64,000 nucleotides of DNA from WLMZ01 sp038227995 (GTDB lineage: Bacteria > Actinomycetota > Acidimicrobiia > Acidimicrobiales > Ilumatobacteraceae), in contig JBBRPP010000022.1 in NCBI GenBank assembly GCA_038227995.1, positions 1 through 64,000 on the forward strand. The letters run 5' to 3'. Under the pieces are notes generated by a model that had not been told where the DNA came from, did not search any database, and saw only the letters and a list, made by a program, of their open reading frames with translations. This document shows positions 51,213 to 59,080 of the stretch, in pieces; within the stretch, counting starts at the first letter, position 1, and the number at the start of each line of letters is the position of its first letter. The position numbers and the translations under genes are program-made.

Positions 51213-52340
51213 GTGAAAAGTTCCAGCTACCTGAAGCGCGCGACCGGATGCATCGTGTTGCTGACCTCGCTCGGACTGGCCGCCTGCACGAGCAATTCAT
51301 CATCCAGCACGGCCAACACCACCGTCGCTCAGACCGTCGTCGTGGTCAGCCAGGCCGACACGCCGAGCCGGATCCTCACCGAGGTCTATGCGCTCGCGCT
51401 GCAGAACAGCGGCCTTCGCGTCGCCCGCCGCGATCCGGTGCCCGACTTCAAGGCCGGCCTCGCCGCGTTGAACACCGGCGCAGCCGACTTCTTCGTCACC
51501 GACACGGGCACGCTGCTGACCTACATGGCCGCCAACGAGCCAGCCGCATCCAGTACGTCCAGCACCGCCATTCCGACCACGACCGAGTTGGCGACGACGA
51601 CGACCGACGCCGGCACGACCACAACCGAGGCTGCCACCACGACCACGGCCGCGCCGATCGGACCGACGACGTCGGGCGCCGTCGACGCGACCTCGACCAC
51701 CGGCATCGACAGCTCGACCACCACCACGGTTCCCACCGCGGGTCAGGCCGAAGCAGTCAGCGTGAACCTGCAGACCAAGCAGATCGGCGAGATCCTGCCG
51801 TCCACCCTGCAGGTCGGCGCCGCGGCGAACGCCGAGAGCAAAGATGTCATCGCCTGCACCGGCGGAGCAGCGACCACCGGTCAACTCTCGACGCTGTCCG
51901 ACGTCGCCCAGGTGGCCAGCGGATTGCGCCTGGCCGCCACCGCCGACTTCGCGACGGGCAACCCGTTCGGCGCCGACGGATTCAAGAAGGTGTACGGCCA
52001 GTCGTTCAAGCAGATCGTGACGGTCGCCGCCGACAAGGTCGCGTCGACCATGACATCAGGCGGCGCCGAATGCGGAGCGTTCAACAGTCTCGACACGAAC
52101 ATCACGACCGAGATGGTGGTGATGGGTGACGACAAGGGATGGATTCCGTCACACGGGTTCATTCCGCTCGTGAACACGACTGCGTACACACCATCGGTGT
52201 CGCAGGTCACCGATCAGGTCAGCCAGAGCCTCAGCACGACATCGCTGCGCAACATGATCCACGAGGTCACCGTCACCAAGACGGCGATCAACCTGGTCGC
52301 TGCGAACTACCTCGCCGCCGCCGGCATCACCGGCAAATAG
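51213..52340 (+). CDS. OpuAC/ProX-like binding lipoprotein with a Thr-rich insertion
   Basis: 375 residues. The lipobox signal is GLAACTS (Cys about 25). The first lobe starts like glycine-betaine binding proteins (VVVVSQADTPSRILTEVYALALQNSGLRVARR, then FFVTDTGTLLTYMA). About 80 residues of almost pure Thr/Ser/Ala (about 110-180) interrupt the fold, and the second lobe resumes with IGEILPSTLQVGAAANAESKDVIAC. The start is GTG 51213 with a strong GAGGAG. No permease gene is adjacent. It probably binds a compatible solute or acts as a sensor. Confidence 0.72.
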   Translation: MKSSSYLKRATGCIVLLTSLGLAACTSNSSSSTANTTVAQTVVVVSQADTPSRILTEVYALALQNSGLRVARRDPVPDFKAGLAALNTGAADFFVTDTGTLLTYMAANEPAASSTSSTAIPTTTELATTTTDAGTTTTEAATTTTAAPIGPTTSGAVDATSTTGIDSSTTTTVPTAGQAEAVSVNLQTKQIGEILPSTLQVGAAANAESKDVIACTGGAATTGQLSTLSDVAQVASGLRLAATADFATGNPFGADGFKKVYGQSFKQIVTVAADKVASTMTSGGAECGAFNSLDTNITTEMVVMGDDKGWIPSHGFIPLVNTTAYTPSVSQVTDQVSQSLSTTSLRNMIHEVTVTKTAINLVAANYLAAAGITGK

Positions 52341-52359
52341 GCCGTCGCAGCGCGCGCCG

Positions 52360-53202
52360 TCAGCTGGCGGTGATGCCAGCGGTGACGGTGGTCAGGTCAT
52401 CGGCGAGAACGATCTCGCCATCGAAGTGGCGCGCTGCGAGCGCACGCCATTCGTCGGCCTGGCCTGCCTGCAACGCCGGGACGTAGTGGGTGCACACCAG
52501 CGTGCCGACCCCGGCCGCGGCAGCAGTCTGGGCGGCTTGTTCGATGCTGGAGTGGTAGTCGAGGATGTCGTGCATCCGCGCGCTCGGGATCAGCTGCACG
52601 AGGTCTTCGCGGATGACCGTCTGCACGTAGAGATCGGCTGACGCGCACAGCTGATCGAGTCCCGCGCACGGCACGGTGTCGCCGGCGATCGCGACGCTGG
52701 CGCCGCCGTGTTCGATGCGGTACCCGACTGTCGGCTCGACCGGGCGATGATCGGTCGAACGAACGAGCACCGATGCCTCGCCGATCGTGAGGGTGTCGGG
52801 CGGCGCGAGCTCGTGGACCTCGATCACCGGCGTCCACGACAGATCGGCGTGGTGAGCGAGACGGTAGGAGAAGTCCGGGGCGAGCATCGCGAGGATGCCG
52901 TCGACGATCTCTTGAGTGCGCGGCGGGCCGTAGATGTGCAGTGTCTTCGGCACCGGGCTCATCACCCAATGAGTCGTGATGACGTCGTTGAGATCGGTGA
53001 TGTGGTCGCTGTGCAGATGGGTCAACAAAACGGCGTCGAGCATGACCGGGAACACTCCGGCGGCGACGAGGCGCATCAGCACGCCGCGGCCCGCATCGAT
53101 CAACAGGCGAGTGCCGCCCGCGGTCACGAGTGTCGATGGTCCGGCACGGTTGGCGTCGGGGACGGGATTCCCGGTGCCGAGCACGGTCACGGTGATGGTC
53201 AT
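52360..53202 (-). CDS. MBL-fold hydrolase (RNase Z/arylsulfatase-like)
   Basis: 280 residues. The metal motif TTHLHSDHITD (HxHxDH, about residues 62-67), IAGDTVPC and VCTHYVPAL supply the other His/Asp ligands. The N-terminal strand VTVLGTGNPVPDANRAGPSTLV is typical of the RNase Z-like and phosphodiesterase branch. Here it probably acts on a small molecule rather than tRNA, because the exosite arm is absent. The gene overlaps the dehalogenase gene by 4 nt (ATGA). Confidence 0.82.
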   Translation of the reverse strand: MTITVTVLGTGNPVPDANRAGPSTLVTAGGTRLLIDAGRGVLMRLVAAGVFPVMLDAVLLTHLHSDHITDLNDVITTHWVMSPVPKTLHIYGPPRTQEIVDGILAMLAPDFSYRLAHHADLSWTPVIEVHELAPPDTLTIGEASVLVRSTDHRPVEPTVGYRIEHGGASVAIAGDTVPCAGLDQLCASADLYVQTVIREDLVQLIPSARMHDILDYHSSIEQAAQTAAAAGVGTLVCTHYVPALQAGQADEWRALAARHFDGEIVLADDLTTVTAGITAS

Positions 53203-54110
53203 GACGTGCTCGCGATGAAGTCGACGATGACGTTCGCGAGCGCTGGCCCGCAGTCCTCCTGCAGGAAGTGGCCACCACCCTCGATGGTGGTGTGAGGCTG
53301 CCCCTGCGCGCCGGGAACGCGAGCGAGGAACGGTGCCTCATTGCCGGCGGTGATCTGATCGGCATCGCTGTAGGCGCACAGGAACGGCTTGTCGAACGCG
53401 GCGAGCACCGTCCACGCGGCTTCGTTGTCGGCGGTCGCCGGGTCGTCGGGACTGGTCGGCACGAGTGTGGGGAAGATTCGTGCGCCGGCCTTGAACGAGT
53501 CGTCGGGAAACGGCGCGTCGTAGGCCGCGATGATCGCAGGCGACAGGTCGGAGGTGCAGCCACCGTTGATGATCGCGCCGACGGGGAAGTTCTCGGTCGT
53601 CTGCGAGAACTGCTGCCAGCTGAGGAATGCCTTGCTCGGCTTGCCATGACCTGTCGGCAAACCCGTGTTGCCGATGACCACCCGGGCGTATCGATCGGGC
53701 TCGGCCGCCACCAGCCGCAGCCCGACGAGACCGCCCCAGTCCTGTCCGAAGAACGTGATGTCGCGGAGGTCGAGCGCCCCGAACACGAGTTGCTGCATCC
53801 ACTCGACGTGACGGGCGTAGGTGTAGTCCGACTTCTCGGTCGGCTTGTCGCTGCGCCCGAACCCCACCAGGTCGGGCGCGATCACACGATGACCGGCAGC
53901 GGCCAGGATCGGGATCATCGTCCGGTAGAGGTACGACCACGACGGCTCGCCGTGCATCAGCAGAACGGGCGCTGCGTCTCGGGGTCCCTCGTCGACGTAG
54001 TGCACTCGCAGCGTGCCGCCGTCGAGATCGTCGATCGTCGCGTAGTTCGGCTCGAACGAGTACCCGGGCAGGTCGGCGAATCGGTCATCGGGTGTGCGCA
54101 GGCTCTCCAT
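53199..54110 (-). CDS. Haloalkane dehalogenase (HLD-I-like)
   Basis: 303 residues. The oxyanion HGEPSWSYLYRTM, the nucleophile Asp in FFGQDWGGLVGL (about 118) and a His in GGGHFLQED are present. HGEPSW with GQDWGG is the pattern of the DhlA/DmrA (HLD-I) subfamily. The enzyme hydrolyses a carbon-halogen bond to an alcohol and halide. ATG 54110 is 7 nt behind TACGGT. The longer start at 54119 is also possible. It is followed by the MBL gene on the same transcript. Confidence 0.86.
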   Translation of the reverse strand: MESLRTPDDRFADLPGYSFEPNYATIDDLDGGTLRVHYVDEGPRDAAPVLLMHGEPSWSYLYRTMIPILAAAGHRVIAPDLVGFGRSDKPTEKSDYTYARHVEWMQQLVFGALDLRDITFFGQDWGGLVGLRLVAAEPDRYARVVIGNTGLPTGHGKPSKAFLSWQQFSQTTENFPVGAIINGGCTSDLSPAIIAAYDAPFPDDSFKAGARIFPTLVPTSPDDPATADNEAAWTVLAAFDKPFLCAYSDADQITAGNEAPFLARVPGAQGQPHTTIEGGGHFLQEDCGPALANVIVDFIASTS

Positions 54111-54117
54111 GCGCTTC

Positions 54118-54123
54118 ACCGTA
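54118..54123 (-). promoter_or_regulatory. -10 box of the dehalogenase promoter
   Basis: TACGGT on the minus strand, 7 nt before ATG 54110. Confidence 0.5.
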
Positions 54124-54140
54124 CGCGCGTTGCAGCGGGC

Positions 54141-54803
54141 CTAGCGAGAGCGGAGTTCGAGCCGATCGCGGAGCTTGATCGTGTAGCGGCGGTCGTGCTG
54201 GTCGATCCAGCCGAGCCGGATGAAGCTGGCGATCGCCTTGTTCACACGTTCGCGTGACGCACCGACCATGCCGGCCAGCTCTTCCTGCGTCACCGGCAGC
54301 AGGAACGAATCGCGGCCGTCGGCGAGTTCGAGCAACCGCTTCGCGGTGCGACCGGTGACATCGAGGAACACCGAATCGGCCAGCGCCTCGTTGGTCTCGC
54401 GGAGGCGCGCCGCGAGCAGCCGGGTGACTCCCCACAACAAGGTCGGGTTGCCGTTGAACATCCCCAACACGCCGGCGTACGGGATGGCGAGGACAGTCGA
54501 TGTCTCGAGCGCCCGCGCGTTCGCCGACCGAACGCCCTGGTCGAGCATGCCCATCTCACCGAAGAGGTCGCCCGGGGTCATCAGGCCGACCATGGTCTCG
54601 CGGTTGTCGATCGGGTTGGCGATCGCCACTGCCACGCGGCCGGACAGCACGATGTACAGCGCATCGGGCTCGTCACCCTCGCGGAACAACATGTCGCCGC
54701 GCACGAGATCGCGCTCGGTCGCGTCGGCGAGGACAGCGAGCAATTCGTCACGGGATGCGTCGGCGAAGAATTCTGTCTTGGCGAGAATGTCGTCGTGAGC
54801 CAT
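54141..54803 (-). CDS. Crp/Fnr-family transcriptional regulator
   Basis: 220 residues. An N-terminal cyclic-nucleotide-binding domain (FREGDEPDALYIVLSGRVAVAI, then GDLFGEMGMLDQGVRSANARA, close to the phosphate-binding cassette) is followed by a C-terminal HTH (VTQEELAGMVGASRERVNKAIASFIRLGWI). The start is ATG 54803. It is divergent from ispD, and both use the symmetric ACGGTA-C-TACCGT. It occupies the position where CarD stands in many actinobacterial ispD clusters. Confidence 0.9.
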   Translation of the reverse strand: MAHDDILAKTEFFADASRDELLAVLADATERDLVRGDMLFREGDEPDALYIVLSGRVAVAIANPIDNRETMVGLMTPGDLFGEMGMLDQGVRSANARALETSTVLAIPYAGVLGMFNGNPTLLWGVTRLLAARLRETNEALADSVFLDVTGRTAKRLLELADGRDSFLLPVTQEELAGMVGASRERVNKAIASFIRLGWIDQHDRRYTIKLRDRLELRSR

Positions 54804-54813
54804 GTGACGCGCG

Positions 54814-54826
54814 ACGGTACTACCGT
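54814..54826. promoter_or_regulatory. Symmetric divergent -10 element for crp and ispD
   Basis: ACGGTA-C-TACCGT gives a TACCGT -10 on each strand, overlapping at one base. On the plus strand it ends 7 nt before the ispD ATG; on the minus strand 10 nt before the crp ATG. Both polymerases cannot use it at once, so the two genes should compete. A palindrome here may also be a regulator site. Confidence 0.55.
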
Positions 54827-54833
54827 CTGTCCC

Positions 54834-55478
54834 ATGCTGTCGCACAGAACCGAGAAAGTGTGGACCGTCGTGGTCGCAGGTGGTTCTGCCAGCCGTTTCG
54901 GTCGGCCGAAGCAATACGAGTTGCTCGGCGGATCACGCATCATCGACATGTCCGTGGCGACGGCGAGAGCCGCATCGGACGGAGTGGTGATCGTGGTCCC
55001 GGCGGGTGATGTGGCTGCCGAGGGCGGGGTCGCCGGAGGCACCACGCGCAGCGAATCCGTTCGCAATGGGCTGGCCGCCGTCCCCGGCGACGCCTCGATC
55101 ATCTGTGTCCACGACGCAGCACGCCCGTTCGCCGATCTCGATCTGTATGCCGCCGTCGTCGATGCAGTCACCGCCGGCGCCGATTGCGCGATTCCCGGCA
55201 TCGTGGTGACCGACACGATCAAGATCGTCGACGCCACGGGTGCGGTGGTGGCAACGCCGGATCGAGCGACGCTGCGCGCCGTCCAGACGCCCCAGGCCTT
55301 TCGGGCTGCGGCACTGCGCGCCGCTCACGCCGGCGGCGCCGAGGGCACCGACGATGCAGCACTGGTCGAGGCGCTCGGTGGGCGGGTCGTCGTCGTCGAT
55401 GGCAGCGTGGACAACCGCAAGATCACCTACCCCGCCGATCTCGATTGGGCCAGGGCACGGGTCGAGGTGACGTCGTGA
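54834..55478 (+). CDS. ispD: 2-C-methyl-D-erythritol 4-phosphate cytidylyltransferase
   Basis: 214 residues. The nucleotide motif VVVAGGSASRFGRPKQYELLGG, SVRNGLAAV and VCVHDAARPF-type (IICVHDAARPFADL) are conserved, as is the closing GSVDNRKITYPADLDWA. It makes CDP-methylerythritol in the MEP route of isoprenoid synthesis. ATG 54834 lies 7 nt behind a TACCGT box. The gene overlaps ispF by 4 nt. Confidence 0.93.
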   Translation: MLSHRTEKVWTVVVAGGSASRFGRPKQYELLGGSRIIDMSVATARAASDGVVIVVPAGDVAAEGGVAGGTTRSESVRNGLAAVPGDASIICVHDAARPFADLDLYAAVVDAVTAGADCAIPGIVVTDTIKIVDATGAVVATPDRATLRAVQTPQAFRAAALRAAHAGGAEGTDDAALVEALGGRVVVVDGSVDNRKITYPADLDWARARVEVTS

Positions 55479-55969
55479 CGAGTGGTCCAACGGTGCGGGT
55501 CGGCCAGGGGTTCGACATCCACCGCTTCAGCGACGACCCGGATCGGCAACTCGTCCTCGGCGGGGTCACGTTCGTCGGCGAGCGCGGTTTGCACGGCCAC
55601 AGCGATGCCGATGCGATCGCCCACGCAGTCACCGACGCGCTCCTCGGTGCGGCTGGTCTGGGCGACATCGGCGAGCATTTTCCCGACACCGACCCGCAGT
55701 GGAAGGGTGCCGATTCGTTGCGGCTGCTGCAGCACACGGCGGGATTGTTGGCCGACGCTGGTTGGATGGTGGGCAACGTCGACTGCTCGGTGGTGTGTGA
55801 GCGGCCGAAGTTGGCCCCTCACCGGGACGAAATGCAACAGCGGCTGAGTGCTGCCGCCGGAGCACCCGTCACCGTCAAAGGCCGTCGCGCCGAAGGTTTG
55901 GGTGCGCTCGGACGCAGCGAGGGCATCGCCTGTTGGGCGGTCGCGGTCATCCATCGGCACGACGCCTAA
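55475..55969 (+). CDS. ispF: 2-C-methyl-D-erythritol 2,4-cyclodiphosphate synthase
   Basis: 164 residues. The Zn site GQGFDIHRF (Asp, His) and LHGHSDADAIAHAVTDALLGAAGLGDIGEHFPDTD are canonical, and the C-terminal EGLGALGRSEGI matches the nucleotide-binding EGLGFTGRGEGI. The upstream Lys-Ala-Thr-Thr of other IspF proteins is KGRRA here. The start is GTG 55475, overlapping the ispD stop (GTGA). Confidence 0.92.
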   Translation: MTSGPTVRVGQGFDIHRFSDDPDRQLVLGGVTFVGERGLHGHSDADAIAHAVTDALLGAAGLGDIGEHFPDTDPQWKGADSLRLLQHTAGLLADAGWMVGNVDCSVVCERPKLAPHRDEMQQRLSAAAGAPVTVKGRRAEGLGALGRSEGIACWAVAVIHRHDA

Positions 55970-56011
55970 CCCCGAATTCGACTCGAAATACGAACACGTC
56001 AGGACATCCTC

Positions 56012-57046
56012 ATGGCGCCACGTGGTGCATCTCCATCCGGCCGCGGCCGACCAACGGGCCGGGCGACCGGCAGCGCTGCGGGCCGCAGCGCTGGGCCGAA
56101 GCAGACGGGCGCGCGCTCGTCGGGCGCAGCCGGCTCGGGCGGATCACGTGCGGCGGGACCGCGAGCCGGAGGCGGCGGCGCCCGCACGGGTGGCTCGAAG
56201 TCGGCCGGTGGCGCACGCCAATTCAACTCGCGCGGTGCCGGTCGAACTGGCGGAGTGCAACGGCCCGACGGACCGCCGCGCAAGCCGGAGAAGTCGTTGG
56301 GTGGCGAGCAGGTCGAGGGTCGACAGGCCGTTCGCGAGTTGCTGATCGCGGGCGTGCGCAAGGTACGCGAGATCTGGATCGCGTCGGACCTCGACGTGAA
56401 CGACATCATCGACGACATCGTCGCGATGGCCCGCCATGGCCGGGTTCAGGTGCTGGAGGTCAACCGGCGCAAGATCGAAGCCGTTGCCCGCAGCGAAGCC
56501 CCGCAGGGTGTGATCGCGTTCGCGAACTCGTTGCCCGAGGCCGACTTCGCCGACTTCCTCAAGCGCAAGCCCGGCAAGCCGCCGTTCCTGGTCGCGATCG
56601 ACGGCGTCACCGATCCGGGCAACCTCGGCGCGCTGCTGCGCTGCTGCGACGGTGCCGGCGTCGACGGAGTCATCATTCCCCGCCACCGTGCCGTGCACGT
56701 CACCCCCACCGCCGCGAAGGCGGCTGCCGGTGCGGCGGAATACGTGCCGATGGCCGTGGTGGGCGGGTTGCCCGGAGCATTGACCCGCGTCAAGGACGCC
56801 GGCATCTGGATCATCGGTCTCGATGATGCCTCGGATCGCACGCTGTTCGAGATCGGTGACCTGGCCACCGAAGGTGTCTGCCTCGTGCTCGGCGCCGAAG
56901 GGGCCGGCATCTCGCGCCTCGTCCACGAGCGCTGCGACATGATCGTCAGCATTCCGATGCTCGGCCGGTTGTCGTCACTGAACGTGTCGGCTGCGGCGGC
57001 GCTGGCGTGTTACGAGATCGCCCGGGCCCGGACCGTCAAGCGTTGA
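56012..57046 (+). CDS. rlmB: 23S rRNA (guanosine-2251-2'-O)-methyltransferase family (RlmB-like SpoU)
   Basis: 344 residues. The first 95 are Gly/Ser/Ala/Arg-rich and probably disordered. The SpoU core has GRQAVRELLIAGVRKVREIWIA, FLVAIDGVTDPGNLGALLRCCDG (motif 1, the deep trefoil knot), VCLVLGAEGAGISRLVHERCDMIVSIPMLGRLSSLNVSAAAALACYEIAR (motifs 2 and 3). The usual neighbour cysS is absent. ATG 56012 has AGGA 8 nt upstream. The basic tail may help bind rRNA. Confidence 0.9.
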   Translation: MAPRGASPSGRGRPTGRATGSAAGRSAGPKQTGARSSGAAGSGGSRAAGPRAGGGGARTGGSKSAGGARQFNSRGAGRTGGVQRPDGPPRKPEKSLGGEQVEGRQAVRELLIAGVRKVREIWIASDLDVNDIIDDIVAMARHGRVQVLEVNRRKIEAVARSEAPQGVIAFANSLPEADFADFLKRKPGKPPFLVAIDGVTDPGNLGALLRCCDGAGVDGVIIPRHRAVHVTPTAAKAAAGAAEYVPMAVVGGLPGALTRVKDAGIWIIGLDDASDRTLFEIGDLATEGVCLVLGAEGAGISRLVHERCDMIVSIPMLGRLSSLNVSAAAALACYEIARARTVKR

Positions 57047-57070
57047 CCCGTGCCATCTCGATTCGGCTGA

Positions 57071-57424
57071 TCACGTGGGCGGGATGACCGCCCAGCCGCG
57101 ACGCTGGAGCTCGTCGGCCAGGACTTCGGCCGGGATGCCGCGCAACAGCGCTGATCGCTCGCGGTCGATCTTGGCTTGCGCCTTCAGGGCACCGGGATCG
57201 TTGAACACGGGAGCGTCGCCGGGTGCGGCTTCGGCTTCGGCGGTGAGCCGATCGATCAGGTCGGACGCCTCGGAGATGCTGAAGTTGCCCTTGGCCTGAC
57301 GCTGGGTGAGGCCGTAGCGATGGCGGGCCGTGGCGAAGTCGAACCCGTCGGCGTTCAACAGGTCGAGCAGATGGGCGACTTGTTTGGCCGACGCCGGGGG
57401 GCCTGATTGTTGTCCGAAGCTCAT
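57071..57424 (-). CDS. Hypothetical small helical protein
   Basis: 117 residues. It starts at ATG 57424, six bases behind CACACT, and the sequence is helical throughout: SAKQVAHLLDLLNADGFDFATARHRYGLTQRQAKGNFSISEASDLIDRL and AKIDRERSALLRGIPAEVLADELQRRGWAVIPP. The N-terminal part has the look of a small HTH or UBA-like helical bundle. No family is recognised. Confidence 0.6.
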   Translation of the reverse strand: MSFGQQSGPPASAKQVAHLLDLLNADGFDFATARHRYGLTQRQAKGNFSISEASDLIDRLTAEAEAAPGDAPVFNDPGALKAQAKIDRERSALLRGIPAEVLADELQRRGWAVIPPT

Positions 57425-57633
57425 CACGCCAGTGTGGCAGAGGGGTGTGGCACTGCTCCGAATGCTCGTCCGCTGGGCTGCGGTGGGCCGGCGAATCGGC
57501 GGCCTATTCCGAAGACAGGGCCCACGTTGCACGGGTAGTGTCGCCATGCTCCGCATCTGCTGAACCAGCGCCACCCTCATGACGAGACACGGTCCCTGGG
57601 TGATGCGAGCGTTGGATCTCGTGCAATGACCCT

Positions 57634-57649
57634 GACGAGCGCGCTCGTC
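57634..57649. promoter_or_regulatory. 16-bp perfect palindrome in the leader of the MgtE-like gene
   Basis: GACGAGCGCGCTCGTC is its own reverse complement and lies 40 bp before the GTG at 57689. It could form an RNA hairpin in the 5' leader or bind a regulator. The region 57425-57688 shows no known riboswitch that I can recognise. Confidence 0.35.
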
Positions 57650-57688
57650 GGACGTCGGCGTACGTCTGGACGCGCGAGGAGGTGTGCA

Positions 57689-59080
57689 GTGGCACGCAAC
57701 GTCGGAACATCGATTCCATCGGTTCGCCGCCTGCGAAGGAGGCTCATCGATCAACGCGCCATCCGCGATCAACTCGTCTCGGTGGCCGGCCTGATCGGAC
57801 GTCCGGTCACACTCGCTGGCGGCATCGAGGCCGGGCGGGTGGGGAGTGTCCAGGCCGGGCGGGTGGGGAGTGTCCAGGCCGGGCGGGTGGGGAACATCGA
57901 GGTCGGGCGGGTGGTCGACGTCGTCACGCGCATGGCCGGTCTGCGCGTGCCGGAGGTGACGGGGCTCGTTGTCCGGGTCGGTCGGCGCCGCGCATTCGTG
58001 CCGGTTTCACACGTGTCCGAGCTGACCGGTCGCAGTGTCACGCTCTCGTCGGCACAGCTCGACATCCGCGACTTCGAGCGCCGCGACGGCGAGGTGTTGC
58101 TGATGGGTGATGTCATCGATCACCAACTCGTCGACATCAACGGCGTGCAGATCGTGCGCGCCTCGGATCTGTACCTCGCACCGATCGGCCAGCGCATCCG
58201 ACTGGTGGGAGTCGAGACGGGGCTGCGTTCGCTGCTGCGGCGCCTCGGCCCGCGCCGGTTCCAGAGCCGGGCCACGCCCGAGCGCGTCATCGACTGGACC
58301 GACATCCAGATGATCGGCGAAGTCGGAGCGGTGCGACTCGATCGCGCGAACCGCGAGTTGCGTCGACTGCGGCCCGCCGATCTCGCCGATCTGCTCGAAC
58401 AGCTCGGCCAACAACAACGGATGGGTCTCGTCGATTCGCTGGATCCTGATCTCGCGGCCGACGCGCTCGAGGAGATGGAGACCGATCAGCGCGACCGTCT
58501 TCTGCGCGAGATCGCGCCCGAACGCGCGGCCGCGATCATCGCCGAGATGGAGCCGGACGAAGCGACCGAAGCGTTGCGCGAACTCGACGACGATGCGCGG
58601 GCCGAGATCATCTCGACCCTGCCCGAGGCATCGCGCGCGGCAGTCGTGCAACTGCTCGGCTACGACGAGGAGACGGCCGGCGGCATCATGACCACGGTCC
58701 TGGTGACCGCCCGCCGGGGCTCGACGGTCGAAGAGGTCATCAACGGACTGCGCGACCTGACGGCCCACCGCGAAGACATCGACGCTGTCCTCGTGGTCGA
58801 CGAAGACGGCCAGTTGCTCGATGACATCTCGCTGTTCGAACTCGCGGTCGCCGACAGTTCGGCCGACGTCAGTACCCTCGTCGGCCCGCCGTGGCCGATC
58901 GCCGTGTCGCCTGACGCGCCGCTGACCGAGGTCGTCGATGCCGTGCTGTCGAACCGGCGCAGCTCGATCGTCGTCGTCGATGACGACGGCCGACCGATCG
59001 GCCGAATCCTGCTCGATGACGTGTTGGACGCGCTCACGCTCGCTCCCGCGCACTTCCGTCCGAACGTGGGCGACCGATGA
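57689..59080 (+). CDS. Soluble MgtE-N/CBS-domain regulator with PRC-barrel-like N-terminus
   Basis: 463 residues, all soluble. The N-terminal barrel-like part (to about 200) has PRC-type strands. The superhelical MgtE N-domain follows (ADLLEQLGQQQRMGLVDSLDPDLAADALEEME, RAAAIIAEMEPDEATEALREL) and then two CBS motifs (GIMTTVLVTARRGSTVEEVINGLR to VVDDDGRPIGRILLDDVLDAL). The channel part of MgtE is absent. The start is GTG 57689 with GAGGAGG. It overlaps the Nramp gene by 4 nt (ATGA), and probably gates it in response to Mg2+. Confidence 0.85.
   Translation: MARNVGTSIPSVRRLRRRLIDQRAIRDQLVSVAGLIGRPVTLAGGIEAGRVGSVQAGRVGSVQAGRVGNIEVGRVVDVVTRMAGLRVPEVTGLVVRVGRRRAFVPVSHVSELTGRSVTLSSAQLDIRDFERRDGEVLLMGDVIDHQLVDINGVQIVRASDLYLAPIGQRIRLVGVETGLRSLLRRLGPRRFQSRATPERVIDWTDIQMIGEVGAVRLDRANRELRRLRPADLADLLEQLGQQQRMGLVDSLDPDLAADALEEMETDQRDRLLREIAPERAAAIIAEMEPDEATEALRELDDDARAEIISTLPEASRAAVVQLLGYDEETAGGIMTTVLVTARRGSTVEEVINGLRDLTAHREDIDAVLVVDEDGQLLDDISLFELAVADSSADVSTLVGPPWPIAVSPDAPLTEVVDAVLSNRRSSIVVVDDDGRPIGRILLDDVLDALTLAPAHFRPNVGDR
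57829..57916. repeat. 24-bp in-frame tandem repeat (about 3.6 copies)
   Basis: Units at 57829-57852 and 57853-57876 are identical; a third (57877-57900) and the start of a fourth are diverged. They encode GRVGSVQA repeats at the N-terminal barrel of the MgtE-like protein. Confidence 0.85.

Noticed and set aside
57425..57688. Mg2+ riboswitch before the MgtE-like gene
   Set aside because: No M-box or other known fold could be recognised; only one short palindrome is present.
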